Origin: Dunaliella salina
Taxonomy: Eukaryota > Chlorophyta > Chlorophyceae > Chlamydomonadales > Dunaliellaceae
DNA length: 19,316 nt
Direction of reading: 5' to 3'
Assembly (NCBI GenBank): GCA_002284615.2
Contig: MU069590.1
Coordinates: 467,518-486,833, forward strand
This document shows, one piece after another, positions 1 to 9,279 of this stretch (positions are counted from its first letter, which is position 1; each line of letters begins with the position of its first letter). The position numbers and the translations under genes were made by a program. A model generated the notes under the pieces. It saw nothing but the letters and a program-made list of their open reading frames with translations. It did no database searches and was not told the DNA's origin.

Positions 1-64
<64 letters not shown>
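1..64. repeat. (TG)n microsatellite at the left edge
   Basis: Uninterrupted TG dinucleotide run reaching the window edge. It is the counterpart of the (CA)n run at 19276-19316. Its open frames (Cys-Val repeats) are not treated as coding. Confidence 0.98.
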
Positions 65-65
<1 letters not shown>

Positions 66-71
66 AAAACG

Positions 72-245
72 CAGCACACACTTAGTTGATTTAGTTGGAG
101 AATTACTGCCAGGACCAGCCTGCATAAGCACCAATTCTTTAGGCCGTGTTTACACGATCTCGCGAGGNCCGCCAACCTCAAAAACTCGATTTTTTGAAGG
201 TTTTCAACCCTACCACTTTTCGTGTTGCAGTGTTCCGTACATCAA
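72..245. repeat. 174-bp block, single copy in the left arm
   Basis: Present once here and twice in tandem in the right arm (18921-19094 and 19095-19268). It contains a CGTGT-TT-ACACG inverted repeat and one N at 168. No gene or known transposon end was recognised. The 58-codon open frame exists only because the unit length is a multiple of three. Confidence 0.85.
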
Positions 246-263
246 TTAAGGAGGAGACAAATT

Positions 264-284
264 GGCTCAGAAGAGCCATGAGCC
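264..284. other. Small hairpin in the left arm
   Basis: GGCTCA and TGAGCC are separated by 9 bases. The right arm has lost one base of the second half (near 18899), which breaks the stem. A diverged copy of the same sequence with a 5-bp stem lies at 6127-6141. The function is unknown. Confidence 0.5.
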
Positions 285-716
285 CCCTCCACAATAAGAT
301 GGAGCTAGTATTGTAAGTGTGCAGGAGAGGTATATACCTAAGATACATCTTTTTCTCTAGTTTAGAATGGCTTGAATTTGGTATTCGTATTTAAGACATT
401 TTGAAGGGAAGCGGTACCACAGCAGGATGGTGCTCGTGTCTACCAATGCTCCCGTCCACTGGTGTTGTCTCTCGCATACTGGTGGAAACACCTACATACT
501 AGTACAAACCTTCCTGGAAAAAGGACTACCAAGCTTGCTCGCACAGAACCCCATGCCCACTCTATTCATGATGGACACAAACAAACCAATATTATGCAGC
601 ATAAATGCCAAGACAAGCCCTCAGATTGAAACTTTGACTCACAGCCATCGCAGCCGCGATTTGTCCTTGGCAAAACTCCTGATCATCGACGGTTTCCTTT
701 TTTTCTTCTTCTGCAG

Positions 717-864
717 GTCACATTGGCACTTCGCAAGTCCCTGCGTTTCTGCACACTTGTACATTTTGGCAAAGCATTCTGCAAACGTTCCATTGAATCT
801 TCTATCAAGTTTCCTGAGACCCTTCCCATGAGTTCAATGATCATTGCCAATTGGACTATCATTG
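717..864 (+). other. Candidate exon of an unidentified gene, left arm
   Basis: A long pyrimidine tract ending in CTGCAG (to 716) is followed by 148 bases with one stop-free frame and then GTGAGA (from 865), the signature of an internal exon. The frame reads through without stops and has a residue run AFCKRSIESSIKFPETLP. The right arm (18304-18451) keeps both splice signals and differs by one base in the part compared, a Met/Val change. I recognise no protein family and found no convincing partner exon, so this could be chance or a relic of a gene cut by the duplication. Confidence 0.25.
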
Positions 865-1168
865 GTGAGATGCAGACTTGCACATGATCACTTGAAAGGT
901 GCAGCATATGGCTGAACCAAGAAGCTTCTTACTGCGTCTGCATGCACGAATTCCCACTGCACCCCTAAAAATATTCTGTGCCAAGGCAGGGCATAGTGCT
1001 CCAAACGTCAACACTTTCAAAGCTGTGGTAATGCGGTAACCATGATGGTAAACGAGTGAAAGCCAACTTCCCAACGAACTCATAATATACGAGGAACATC
1101 ACCTCCTGTAGCACGTTATCAAACTGTTCTGAGATTCTTTAGGAAAATACTNACAAGGACTCGCTGTA

Positions 1169-3073
1169 ATGGCAAGCACCACCATGAAGCAAGGACTGAG
1201 CCAGAGTACTAGCGGATCCCAAGGGATTTTGAATCCAAATCCGACGCGCTTGATTGCGTTCCCCGCTCAAGCAAGGTTGCCCACTGCGCGAAGGACANTG
1301 CTTGCGCCCGTTCGTGCTGCTGGAGCGGGTGCAGCTGGAGAGGTGCCTGATATGGAGAAGCGCAAGACCATGAACCTGGTGCTGGCAGGAGGTGGGTCGG
1401 GACCCCGTCTCACACACGCACAGGGGAAGACGTGCAGGCACCGGCATGTAATGTCATGCCGAGGCGCTTGTATTGGGCAGACACTAGAGTACTCTGGGCT
1501 GTTGGTGTGTCAGCAAAGGAGAACCAAACAGGAAGTCCAGGGGTGCCCCTTCCTGCACTGGCATCAAACACTCTCGATGCACGCCAGGCCCAGATGCAGC
1601 CCATTCATGTTCACGATTGTGCAAATGCCAAACCATACCATTGCAGGTGTGTCCCTGCCTGTTGCTTGCTTGGCTGGCCCTTTCCTGTCCTTCCTGTATC
1701 CCCCCTCTGGCGGTGGCGGTGATGGCGCACAGTCAGCAAAGGACATTCTGGGTGCCGACATCAAGGCAGCAGATTGGCTGAAGGCTCACCCCCAGCCTGG
1801 TTCGCGTGAGCTCGCCCAAGGCCTGAAAGTGTGTGGGATGCACTGCTCTGAATGGGCGGATGCCAGTGAAGACTTGTCACAACTGCAACTGGTGCTGAGG
1901 GTCTTGCGCAGCTGTTTCAGTGCACTGGTCTTGCGCAGCTGCTTTGGTCCTAGAATTTAAGCAGGTTTTCCTGCTATTTGTACTTTCAGATTTTTCCTGT
2001 TTATGTGCTTTCAGAGCTGTTATGTCTATGTGATCTGCACAGTCAGTGCTCCTGCCAGATGATTCTTGTTGAGTGCCTGCATCATCTCACATTCTCCTTG
2101 CAGGGTGACCCCACATACCGTGATGATTCTTGTTGAGTGCCTGCATCATCTCCCATTCCCCTTGCAGGGTGACCCCACATACCTTGTGACTGGCGCGGAT
2201 GGTACCAGCCTCCTTAACTACGGCATCAATGCTGTGTGCACACACTTGGGATGCGTTGTGCCATGGGTGCCGGTAAGTGCAAAAAAGCCGTTGTTTGTTT
2301 CGTAGCCAGCAGACCTCTGGGGACAATTCTGCATGCAGACAAAAGGCTGAGTCCACCTGCACTCTGACAGCTGGACCGAGGAAAAGGGATGACAAATTTT
2401 TCACCCGCTGTTCATTTGATGCTCACCTGCTCTGTGGCTGCAGGCGGAAAACAAATTCATCTGCCCATGCCACGGCTCACAGTACAACGACGAGGGCAAG
2501 GTTGTGCGTGGCCCTGCTCCCTTGTCTCTAGCTTTGGCTCACGCTGACGTGGGTGACAACGGAGTGGTGTACCTCTCTCCCTGGTACGGGTCAGCTGAAT
2601 TTTCACGTACATATTGGATGCCAGTGAATTGCACTTATAAGAATAATTACTATAGTGACTCACCAAAAGGATCGATGGCAACTTCTCTAGGAATTACTTT
2701 ACATGCGCGTTTGCAAGCATGCTTGTGCTTGTCCACTTGTTTGCATCAATGCATGCGTGAGGACAATTTAAGCACTGTGGGATTTCTCTGGACCACACCC
2801 TGTGTACTCCCTGTATGTGCGTCTCATGTCTGGAAATGGTGGGAAAGCAACCCAAGAAATTTAGAAATTCTCAATGCTTCTGGGAGTTGGAGTGTTTAAA
2901 TCAGTTATGTCAATTGTTCTGGCCAGGCCTGCTTATCCTAATGCTGCAGGGATCACAAAAACGCATGTTGATTTGTGTCCAAGGCACGTATCACACTTGC
3001 NTTCTTTTGATCACTCCTCGCACTCAGGACTGAGACGGATTTCCGCACTGATACTGAGCCTTGGTGGGCTTAA
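1169..3073 (+). CDS. petC: Chloroplast Rieske iron-sulfur protein of cytochrome b6f, left copy
   Basis: Five exons: 1169-1391, 1647-1828, 2168-2272, 2444-2583 and 3028-3073. All introns are GT-AG, and together the exons encode 231 residues, close to the plant length. The protein carries the [2Fe-2S] cluster that takes electrons from plastoquinol and passes them to cytochrome f at the thylakoid. Residues 1-50 are Ser/Thr/Arg-rich and fit a transit peptide. VPDMEKRK (59-66) precedes a membrane anchor (about 67-92), then a Gly-rich hinge (96-101). Cluster boxes are CTHLGC (159-164) and CPCHGS (177-182), so the ligands are C159, H161, C177 and H180, with the C164-C179 disulfide. The C-terminal ETDFRT...PWW is typical. 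The start is the first ATG; a second Met lies five codons on. The N at 1298 makes codon 44 NTG (Leu, Met or Val). Intron 2 carries a duplicated acceptor. Confidence 0.96.
2058..2185 (+). repeat. 64-bp tandem duplication of the petC intron 2 acceptor, left
   Basis: Copies at 2058-2121 and 2122-2185. Each includes a pyrimidine tract, TTGCAG and the first codons of exon 3 (GDPTY). The real acceptor is the second (AG at 2166-2167). Using the first (AG at 2102-2103) gives GDPTY then RDDSC and a stop, so it would truncate the protein. The copies differ at four positions, so the duplication is not brand new. Confidence 0.93.
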
Positions 3074-3210
3074 GCTCCTCCCTCAGTGAATTCAAGTAAG
3101 TGGAGATCTGAGCCTCCTCACATGTTTTGGAGCATAAGGTTTCACATGCATGGTATCTTTGCAGANGTAGCTCACTAATCAGGGANGCCTGAGAAGGGGG
3201 ACCTTGGTCT

Positions 3211-3215
3211 TGTAA
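3211..3215 (+). terminator. Probable petC polyadenylation signal TGTAA, left
   Basis: TGTAA, the usual polyadenylation signal of chlorophyte nuclear genes, lies 138 bases past the petC stop. It is the first such motif I noticed downstream. The cleavage site would be expected 10-25 bases on. Confidence 0.5.
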
Positions 3216-3277
3216 GCTGTGCACATTCCCTGAGCTTATGTGTGCCTGTGAGCCATTAAATCGATGATTGGAGGTTC

Positions 3278-3345
3278 AAATGTGTGCGTATGAGGCTCAT
3301 ACTATGAGCTTAAATGTGTGCGTATGAGGCTCGTACTATGAGCTT
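3278..3345. repeat. 34-bp direct repeat, two copies, left
   Basis: Units at 3278-3311 and 3312-3345 around GTGCGTATGAGGCTC. The second unit has G at 3333 where the first and both right-arm units have A. This is the first substitution met when leaving the identical core towards the spacer. Confidence 0.9.
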
Positions 3346-4320
3346 ACATGGGTAAGCTTGACGGTTGAAATAGGATGTGTCTCGAAGCCAAAATTCAATC
3401 TTGCGCAACTGGAGATGTTTATTCGTTGCCTGCATGCAGGTCAAGCTTGTCAACCTAAACCAGCCATGTTTAAGAAAAAAGTGAAGGGTGGCTGCCAAAG
3501 AGCTTGAAATATACCGTGTATGGTGCTTGAGGCAGTGTAAAAATTTGAAATATTTTTGCTTGTTTTTCCTCTCAGTTTCTGCGCTTCTGCTTTTAGAACT
3601 GGGATAGTGTACTCAGACGAGTTTTGTTCGGTCTTGCATGTGTACAATACAGTGGTTATGGTGAGGCATGTATCATTTACTAAGTTGCATGCTTTGTATG
3701 AATAGATTTTTTGACAACAGCACCACTTCCCCTCATTATTTCATGGAAAGGATTTTGTTTTAAGAATACAATCCTGTCGTTGTATGCTCGTTGTCTTGAC
3801 CTTTCTGATGGTTTTTACATGCATTCTTCCTCACCATCAAGCTGCATTCAAGTTGGACAGCGGAAACGTTTTCCCCTGGGAAGGACCTGCGCATCCAAAA
3901 CCTTGTTTTTCTTTGTCGGTTATCTCGGATGTCTTATGAACCCGTGCTGTACAGCTTGTGCAATAATGGTTGACGGTCATTGAATGATAAAATGTCAATT
4001 GAAGTTTACGGTTTAGGGTTCAGATTAAAGCTGTCCTTGTTTGAGTTTGAGAAAATGAAAGTGATGGAAAGGAAGTTTCCTCAAGCCACGGGCGCCAATT
4101 TTATGTACGAGGCAGGGGGTTGGGATCAGGTGGAGCCATAACCCTGTGAAAGCATCCAGTGAAAGAAACACTGAAATTCTGAGGGATAATTTTCCATGTT
4201 GAAGGGAACAGACTGCATGCATTCTGGACTGATTCCCTGACTAGCAAGCTTGCTTACTGATTGGGATTACAGGGACTGTAGAAATAAGGCCTTCGGTCTA
4301 GACGTGCGACTGCTAGCCTG
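3346..4320. other. Diverged inner flank of the left arm and adjoining spacer, no gene
   Basis: To about 4005 this aligns with the right arm at roughly 85-90 percent by eye, lacking the 132-bp insertion found there. 4006-4320 matches nothing else in the window and holds no recognisable gene. One isolated TTTAGGG near 4014 is not a telomeric array. Confidence 0.6.
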
Positions 4321-4337
4321 CTTGTAAAAAGAAACAA

Positions 4338-4955
4338 TTGTGTGGTGCTTTCAGTGCCGCACTGCTACTGGACGCTCTGCTATGGAATAACACTCTGCTA
4401 AGGAATTGTGCAGTGCTTCCAGCGCTGTACTGCTAAGGAATTTTGTGGTGCTTTTAGTGCTGCACTGCTACTGGACACTCAGCTATGGAACAACATTCTG
4501 CTAAGGAATTGTGCAGTGCTTCCAGTGCTTTACTGCTAAGGAATTTTGTGGAACTTTCAGTGCTGCACTGCTATTGGATACTCTGCTATAGAACAACACT
4601 CTGCTAAGGAATTGTAGATGCTTTCAGTGCTGCACTGCTATTGCATACTCTGTTATGGAACAATACTTTGCTAAGGAATTGTGCAGTGTTTCCAGTGCTG
4701 TACTGCTAAGGAATTGTGTGATGCTTTCAGTGCTGCACTGCTATTGCATACTCTGCTATGGAACAACAATCTGCTAAGGAATTGTACAGTGCTTCCAGTG
4801 CTGTTCTGCTGAGGAGCTGTGTGGCGCTTTAAGTGCTTCACTGCTATCGGATACTCTGCTATGGAACAACACTCTGCTACGGAATTGTGCTTCCAGTGCT
4901 GTATTCCTAAGAAACTGTATGGTGCACCGAGTACTGAGTTGCTATTGGTGCCTGT
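4338..4955. repeat. 103-bp minisatellite with 35/35/33-bp internal structure
   Basis: The word TATGGAA or a variant recurs at 4381, 4484, 4587, 4654, 4757 and 4860, giving spacings of 103, 103, 67, 103 and 103. Each unit consists of two related 35-bp subunits (starting AAGGAATTGT and AAGGAATTTT) plus a 33-bp segment containing CTCTGCTATGG. The short 67-bp unit lacks one subunit, as unequal exchange or slippage would give. The copies have diverged by point changes and there is no open coding frame along it. Confidence 0.9.
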
Positions 4956-5027
4956 GAACACTTGTTTTGTTTGCCTTCCTGAATTTTTCCTCTGCTAGAG
5001 CTTCTCTCAGGGTCTTCTGTCACATCA

Positions 5028-5090
5028 GAGCCGAGCAGCCAAACTGTATGGCTGAAGGCTTAATTCCCATTGCGACCTTGTAACCTTGTA
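5028..5090 (+). other. LINE-type 3' tail: stem-loop and 8-bp repeats
   Basis: CAGCC (5036-5040) and GGCTG (5050-5054) form a stem with a 9-nt loop, which an A-T pair can lengthen by one. ACCTTGTA follows twice at 5075-5090. It matches the tails at 12997-13048 (plus) and 13704-13760 (minus) in stem, loop length and repeat, while the loop sequences differ. Confidence 0.75.
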
Positions 5091-5103
5091 AAAAGTAACA
5101 AAA

Positions 5104-5460
5104 TCATGGAAAAGAGAGTCTGTTATTGCCTTGTTGCAAAAAAGTGGACGAATCCTGAGCCTTGCAGTGGGTATTTAAAGGTGCATACTTAATGCAAAGT
5201 GAGGCTAACTGAGGGCGAATGCAGGAAAATATGACATACCTTTCATCTTGAAGATTACCAGTAGCCTGACATAAATCACAGTTAGGGGCAGAGCCAGAAT
5301 CCCAAGTTGCTTTCAGATTGTCTCTCAAGCGTACGCTCGACAGCTGCTGAGACGACACTAGTAAAAGAGGTAATGGGGATGTGCATGCTTGTTGCAAAGC
5401 CCTTGGACATGTAAACTTTCCCCTCATCCGCCACCTAGCAAGGTAAACGGATATAAGGAA
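5104..5460 (-). pseudogene. Fragment of a LINE reverse transcriptase C-terminus
   Basis: The minus-strand frame ends in a segment like the RT-B C-terminus: RLRDNLKATW, then a Cys cluster C-x2-C-x10-Y-x4-C (about 5221-5281), then FLQQGNNRLSF against FLQDQTNETYRFLS in RT-B. In RT-B the cluster is C-x2-C-x9-H-x4-C, so the His ligand of this zinc-knuckle-like motif is replaced by Tyr here. No reverse transcriptase core is present. The minisatellite element (4338-5084) probably separated this fragment from its own 3' end. It is a different, older copy than RT-B. Confidence 0.65.
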
Positions 5461-5493
5461 AAGGACTTTTTTTCCTCTGAAGCCTCCAGTCAA

Positions 5494-6099
5494 AACGGCT
5501 GACTGCTAACCTGTACATGTAAAAAGGAGGTCATGAGGAAGAGGGCGAAGCCTTCTTGTTCAGATTGAAAAATCAAAAATTGCAATAAGACGGCTCATGG
5601 TGAGATACAGACAAGTAAGGAACCATCTGAAAAGTAGGGTAAGAAAGTGAGAATAGGGAATCAAAAATTGCCCCTCTTTCTATCCTTCTCTGTGGTCTTG
5701 CACTTGCCATTTTGTCTTTCTGCTCGAGAGCCTCCCCTTTCTCTAGCAGAAGCCCTCTAGGAAGATAGCCAATGTCCTTGGGCACATGAAACAAAAAAAA
5801 GCATATTACAGCTAAGGCTACAAACTTGATGGTAGAAGTGCGGAAATATTTAAATATAATAACCTCATCTAACCCTGCCGGTCAGGGTTGAGGAATAGCA
5901 GACATTTGGTCATATGGCAGTGTGCAGAGTCAGTTGACTGGCTGGCAACTTCTCTTGGCTGATCAGCCTCATGAGTATTTCTTGTACTCCAATGCTCTCT
6001 TATAAAGATCCCCATGTAACGTCAGCATACCCCAACAATAAGAACACAGCTTGTGCTGCTGATAGTTAAGGGACAAAGGTGGTCATGTGCACCAGCAAA
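5494..6099. other. Intergenic stretch, nothing recognised
   Basis: AT-rich sequence with several short frames but no recognisable domain, repeat or RNA. It is probably old, decayed repeat sequence. Confidence 0.5.
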
Positions 6100-6170
6100 A
6101 AGAATCTTGTGGTGGAGGGGACACACGGCTCTTTATGAGCCAATGTGTCTCATTTTACTTAATGGATGTT
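6100..6170 (+). repeat. Diverged third copy of the sequence at 240-305 and 18865-18930
   Basis: It shares, with substitutions, the order TGTGGAGGGG, GGCTC hairpin, GAGCCAAT, TGTCTC and TTAAT-GATG with the right arm (same strand) and the left arm (opposite strand). Homology is lost on either side. It shows the arms' outer part contains a dispersed repeat. Confidence 0.5.
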
Positions 6171-6464
6171 TGGCAACTTTCATTGTCCACACAAATTTTT
6201 TTTCTCTTTTCTTTTTGTAGGGAATAATGCTTAAATTCTGGAAGCAACACTTGCACGGCTGAATTGAAAAAGAATCAAAAGTGCAGCACACCAAGAATTC
6301 GAGGAGGATTGGAAGGCCCAGCTCAATTTGCAGGTAAAAAGTTTATTACGAAAGCCACCAGTCACAATGTTTGAATATTTGACTAACTGTAAAAAAGCAG
6401 TAAATTGCATTTTTGGAACACCATGCGTACGATGTTCGTTTGGAGGGCAATGCAGCACCAAGAT
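6171..6464. other. Stretch without recognised gene
   Basis: Contains a long pyrimidine run (about 6197-6217). An 81-codon plus frame (6328-6573) runs through it, but only its end, from about 6465, matches anything else in the window. Confidence 0.4.
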
Positions 6465-6563
6465 TTGGTGGTTGAAAGATTGGTTGAAAGTCCTCAAACA
6501 AGATGTTCCGGCTCACTGGCTATTAGGTAACACCCCTGGATCTTGCAAACCCTCAAAGGAGCT
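6465..6563 (+). pseudogene. Element M fragment: end of the methyltransferase-like domain
   Basis: The frame with DWLKVLKQDVPAHWL (QDVPAHW at 6499-6519) matches DWFELLQQDVPAHWL at 13577-13597, also at DNA level over about 45 bases. It is the only part of element M present in both half-copies, and a SINE cuts it off on its right. The sequence to its left is not alignable to the other copy. Confidence 0.6.
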
Positions 6564-6790
6564 GCCACGGTAGCTCATCCGGCCTCATGTTAGGCACCCT
6601 GGTCGTAAGGGGAGGAAGGCGTTTGGCAAGGGGGAGGTCTTGTGATCGAATCCTCGTAGCCAGGCCGGAATTTGGTTCCTCCTCGGAGGTTTGTCCTGTC
6701 GGTGGGAGTTAGTGGAAGGCTCTTTCCTTAATGCACGCGGCTTAAGGGCAAGCATAAATCTTTCTTTTCTCACCCAAAAAGGCATCCTCT
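6564..6790 (+). mobile_element. tRNA-derived SINE
   Basis: A tRNA-like head: 7-base GCCACGG (6564-6570) runs directly into an A box TAGCTCATCCGG (6571-6582), with a B-box-like TGATCGAATCC (6643-6653) and then TCGTAGC (6654-6660), which can pair with GCCACGG at five or six of seven positions. The body ends in a pyrimidine-rich tail near 6760-6775. The motif CCTTAATGCACGCGGC in its 3' half recurs on the minus strand in the 10691-11015 insertion. Transcription by RNA polymerase III from the internal boxes is the family rule. I found no convincing target duplication. The head match and tail sharing are visible; the SINE identity is inferred. Confidence 0.65.
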
Positions 6791-6799
6791 GCCCCTAAC

Positions 6800-9279
6800 C
6801 AAAAAACAGCGCTCCACACCCTCTGCAATCATTGGAGACTGTCCTCCAAGTCAGTATAAGAATCTCAAGGAGCAAATCAACAAGATTGACTCTGACTACA
6901 GCCCCCAGTGCCATGTCAGAGAGCGAAGACGCCAACAAAGGAAAATTGCAAAACACCCTGCCCTTGCCAAGAAGGAAATTTTCAATGGCAAAAGCGCTGC
7001 TCCCCCTTGAGCCCAAGTACTCACAGACCCCAACGTCGGTGGTGTGTCGACACAGGCAAAGTAGAAACAGACCCGTGCAAAATAGCTGGTGTGGTGGAAA
7101 AGTTTTACACTGACAGCATGGCTGCCCCTAGCATAAAGACAGGGGCAAACCTTCCTTCTGAACCCCGAGCCAGGCGCAACTACCCCTGGACAGACCGACA
7201 GTGCAAGGACCACTTCCTCCTTGAAACTCTCATCACAATGGCTGAGAATGATCCCCACAGCAAGAGAAAATGGCTTCACAACTCCATCCTAGACAGCTGC
7301 TCCTTCCAGGAATGTATCCAATCCCTCACCAACAATAAAACCCCAGGACCTGATGGCATAGCCAATGAGCTACTCAAACACCAACCACATGAATACAAGG
7401 AACCCATCGACAAACTCCTAATCATTATGTGGGCAACAGGCATCACCCACGAAGGTTGGAAAAAGAGTGATACCGTTCTTATCTTCAAAGAAAAAGGCCC
7501 TGAAACGGACATCACGTCCTACCCACCTATTGGCCTAGGCCTGGCCAACACCCTCTATAAACTATGGACACGCCTGGTTACAACAACACTCTATGCAAAG
7601 CAGAGGGCCACTCCCTCCTGAGCTCTATGCAAGCGGGTTTCTGTAAACACACAGGCACCATACACCAAATCCAAAACTTAATCATGGCCCTTGAAGATTC
7701 CAAACTCTTCAACAGAGATATGTATGCTCCAATTATAGACCTGACCTCTGCCTTAAACACAACAGACCATTACAAACTACTTTGGATCATGCACAACCTC
7801 AGCTGCCCCACCAATGCCATTGACACGGTCAAGAACTTATACCAGGAGGCCCACACCAGAGTCCGTCTAGCTACTCGTCAATATTCCAAAGACATCCCGA
7901 TAGGAAGGGGGACACCCTCTTTCCTTTCCTCTTCCTAACATGCATGGAGCCCCTGCTGCGCTGGCTCCATGCTGGCATGCGAGGATATGAATACGAGTGT
8001 CTCAACATAAGCCCACAACTTTTGAACAGAAAGCCCAGAACAAAATCAGCAGTGGTGTGTTTGCAGGTGACCTCATCTGCATCACAGGCACATATGCTAA
8101 TCTGCGTATTCAAGCCAAAAAATGAAGCCTCTGTGCTGATTGGGCTCACCTCATCATCTCTGGCTCAAAGGCAAAGGCGACATGCAACCTTCCTAGCCCA
8201 TAAACAATGCAAATTAGGAGCAATACGTCTGTGGCAGATTGTGCTCGTCGTCAACTCAAAGACAAGATACCAGTCCAGGGCAAACCAGCTCAATTCCTCT
8301 GCCCCGGGGAACCTTTTCCTACCTCGGTGTTGAAATCACCATGACACTAGACTGGAAACCTCAACTTACCAAAATGAAGGATAAGCTCTCCAAAAAACTG
8401 ACAAATTTGACCTGCTCTTTTGCCACTCGCAAGCAAACAATAGATATGATCCGTACAGCCATCATTCCCAGCATTGCGTATGCCTTCTCAGTCACACCCT
8501 GCTCAGAGAGTGTCCTTGCAGACTGGGACAGGCTTATCCTCAACACTACCAAAGAGAGGTACAAGCTCTGGCATACCACTGCCACAGCCATCCTACGGGG
8601 AGACAAAACCAATTATGGTCTTGGTTGTACATCTGTTGCAGTAGGATATAAGGGAGATGCGCAACAGCCCTCACCACCAGCCTCAATAACACTGGTAGAC
8701 ACGGCTGGGTCACCAAGTCAATGCTGGAATCTCAAATCCACCAACTAAGACATTACGTACTCAGGAGCATCAACCCATATCACCAAACCTCCAGCTTCAT
8801 CCTCAAGCAGTTACCCTACAGTATTACCCTACAGTACAGTGTACGTGTTGGGCAATACCCTACAGTATTACCCTACAGTACAGTGTACGTGTTGGGCTAT
8901 ACCTCTGCATCAACCAACAGCGCTCTCGACATCTCCTTACAAGGAGCACCCTACCTTCTCTTTAGCATCAATCCCATAACAAATGTCCTCTTAATGCCAA
9001 TGCAACCCACCCTTAAATCCTTAGCCTGTCACTGCCTTTGCCCTCATGGAAATAGGCATATACAGGCTCTCACCATTGCCCAATGACAACCTCTCCCATT
9101 TTATTGACGGGAACAAACACACTTCCCTATTTGGCCGCAGAATTAGGACCAAACATATTATGGCCCTTAATAGACTCTCTTATACTCCCAACACCCACAA
9201 TCTGACCGAGGTTAAGACAACACAGTCATACAAGGCCAAGGCAGCTCACCCAATAAAACCCTTTAATCACGCCAAATAA
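6800..9279 (+). pseudogene. Non-LTR reverse transcriptase RT-A (element M, 3' half), decayed
   Basis: Reads through several frames. A basic N-terminal segment (about 6845-6990) ends in stops at 7008 and 7062. Then come the fingers (TPGPDG near 7340, KLLIIMWATG, NTLYKLWTRL), motif A IIDLTSALNTTDH with its Asp at 7738-7740, motif B region GRG..DTL..PFLFL near 7905-7930, motif C FAGDL at 8060-8074, and FPYLGVEITMTL with the thumb near 8320-8400. Motif C should be FADD, so the first catalytic Asp has become Gly. Around 7905 some codons are missing between G-R-G and D-T-L, which shifts frame. A 44-bp tandem duplication (8812-8899) shifts frame again. The last frame ends with TAA at 9277-9279. It is a dead copy. 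The family resembles algal LINE-type polyproteins. Confidence 0.88.
8812..8899. repeat. 44-bp tandem duplication inside RT-A
   Basis: Units 8812-8855 and 8856-8899 differ only near the last two bases. Each holds two TACCCTACAGTA words. 44 is not a multiple of three, so it breaks the frame. Confidence 0.93.

Larger units (their letters stand above)
246..1168. other. Region upstream of petC without a clear gene
   Basis: Apart from the candidate exon at 717-864, no gene is recognisable here. A 134-codon plus-strand frame (427-831) is kept in the right arm with eight amino-acid changes, mostly conservative, in its first 63 codons. It has no recognisable family and overlaps the pyrimidine tract of the candidate acceptor. 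The petC promoter must lie here. An AT-rich CATAATATAC at about 1081-1090 is a possible but weak TATA-like element. Confidence 0.4.
1..4005. repeat. Left arm of a large inverted duplication
   Basis: This arm reappears as reverse complement at about 15062-19316. Paired positions add up to 19161 from about 1018 to beyond 3500, so that whole stretch has no net indel. From about 1018 to 3332 I found no substitution. The outer flank (for example 427-600) has about 13 substitutions in 175 bases, position 1007 differs, and the right arm has 7 extra bases next to 1015. Inward of 3333 differences rise to roughly one in ten and are mostly transitions. Homology fades after the shared GATAAAATGTCA near 3987-4000. 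Exact borders are estimates by eye. Confidence 0.93.
4321..5101 (+). mobile_element. Non-autonomous retroelement with minisatellite body and LINE-type tail
   Basis: Direct repeats of 17 bases with one mismatch, CTTGTAAAAAG(A/T)AACAA, lie at 4321-4337 and 5085-5101. They enclose about 747 bases that start with a minisatellite and end in a stem-loop plus ACCTTGTA repeats. The same 3' end closes LINE RT-B and the minus-strand element at 13694-14789. The layout fits target-primed reverse transcription by the RT-B type machinery. The right flank repeat overlaps the tail repeats, which suggests annealing of tail and target. It has no coding capacity. It appears to sit within the minus-strand LINE fragment that resumes at 5104. 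The insertion model is inference; the repeats and tail are directly visible. Confidence 0.7.

Noticed and set aside
4..249. Open frame of Cys-Val repeats running from the (TG)n tract
   Set aside because: It is produced by the dinucleotide repeat and a 174-bp unit divisible by three; no coding signal beyond that.
427..831. 134-codon frame upstream of petC as a gene
   Set aside because: It crosses a splice-like pyrimidine tract, has no known relatives that I recognise, and changes between arms do not clearly favour synonymous sites.
1169..1960. Single 263-codon open frame at the start of petC
   Set aside because: It reads through intron 1 and into intron 2. Rieske homology demands the splicing described, and the part after 1828 is not Rieske-like.
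4010..4022. TTTAGGG, the plant-type telomere word
   Set aside because: Only one copy, not an array.
4338..4955. Possible CRISPR-like array because of regular spacing
   Set aside because: Units are contiguous tandem copies without unique spacers, in a eukaryotic context; it is a minisatellite.
6550..6800. Target duplication around the tRNA-headed SINE
   Set aside because: Only a five-base AAAGG match was found on both sides.
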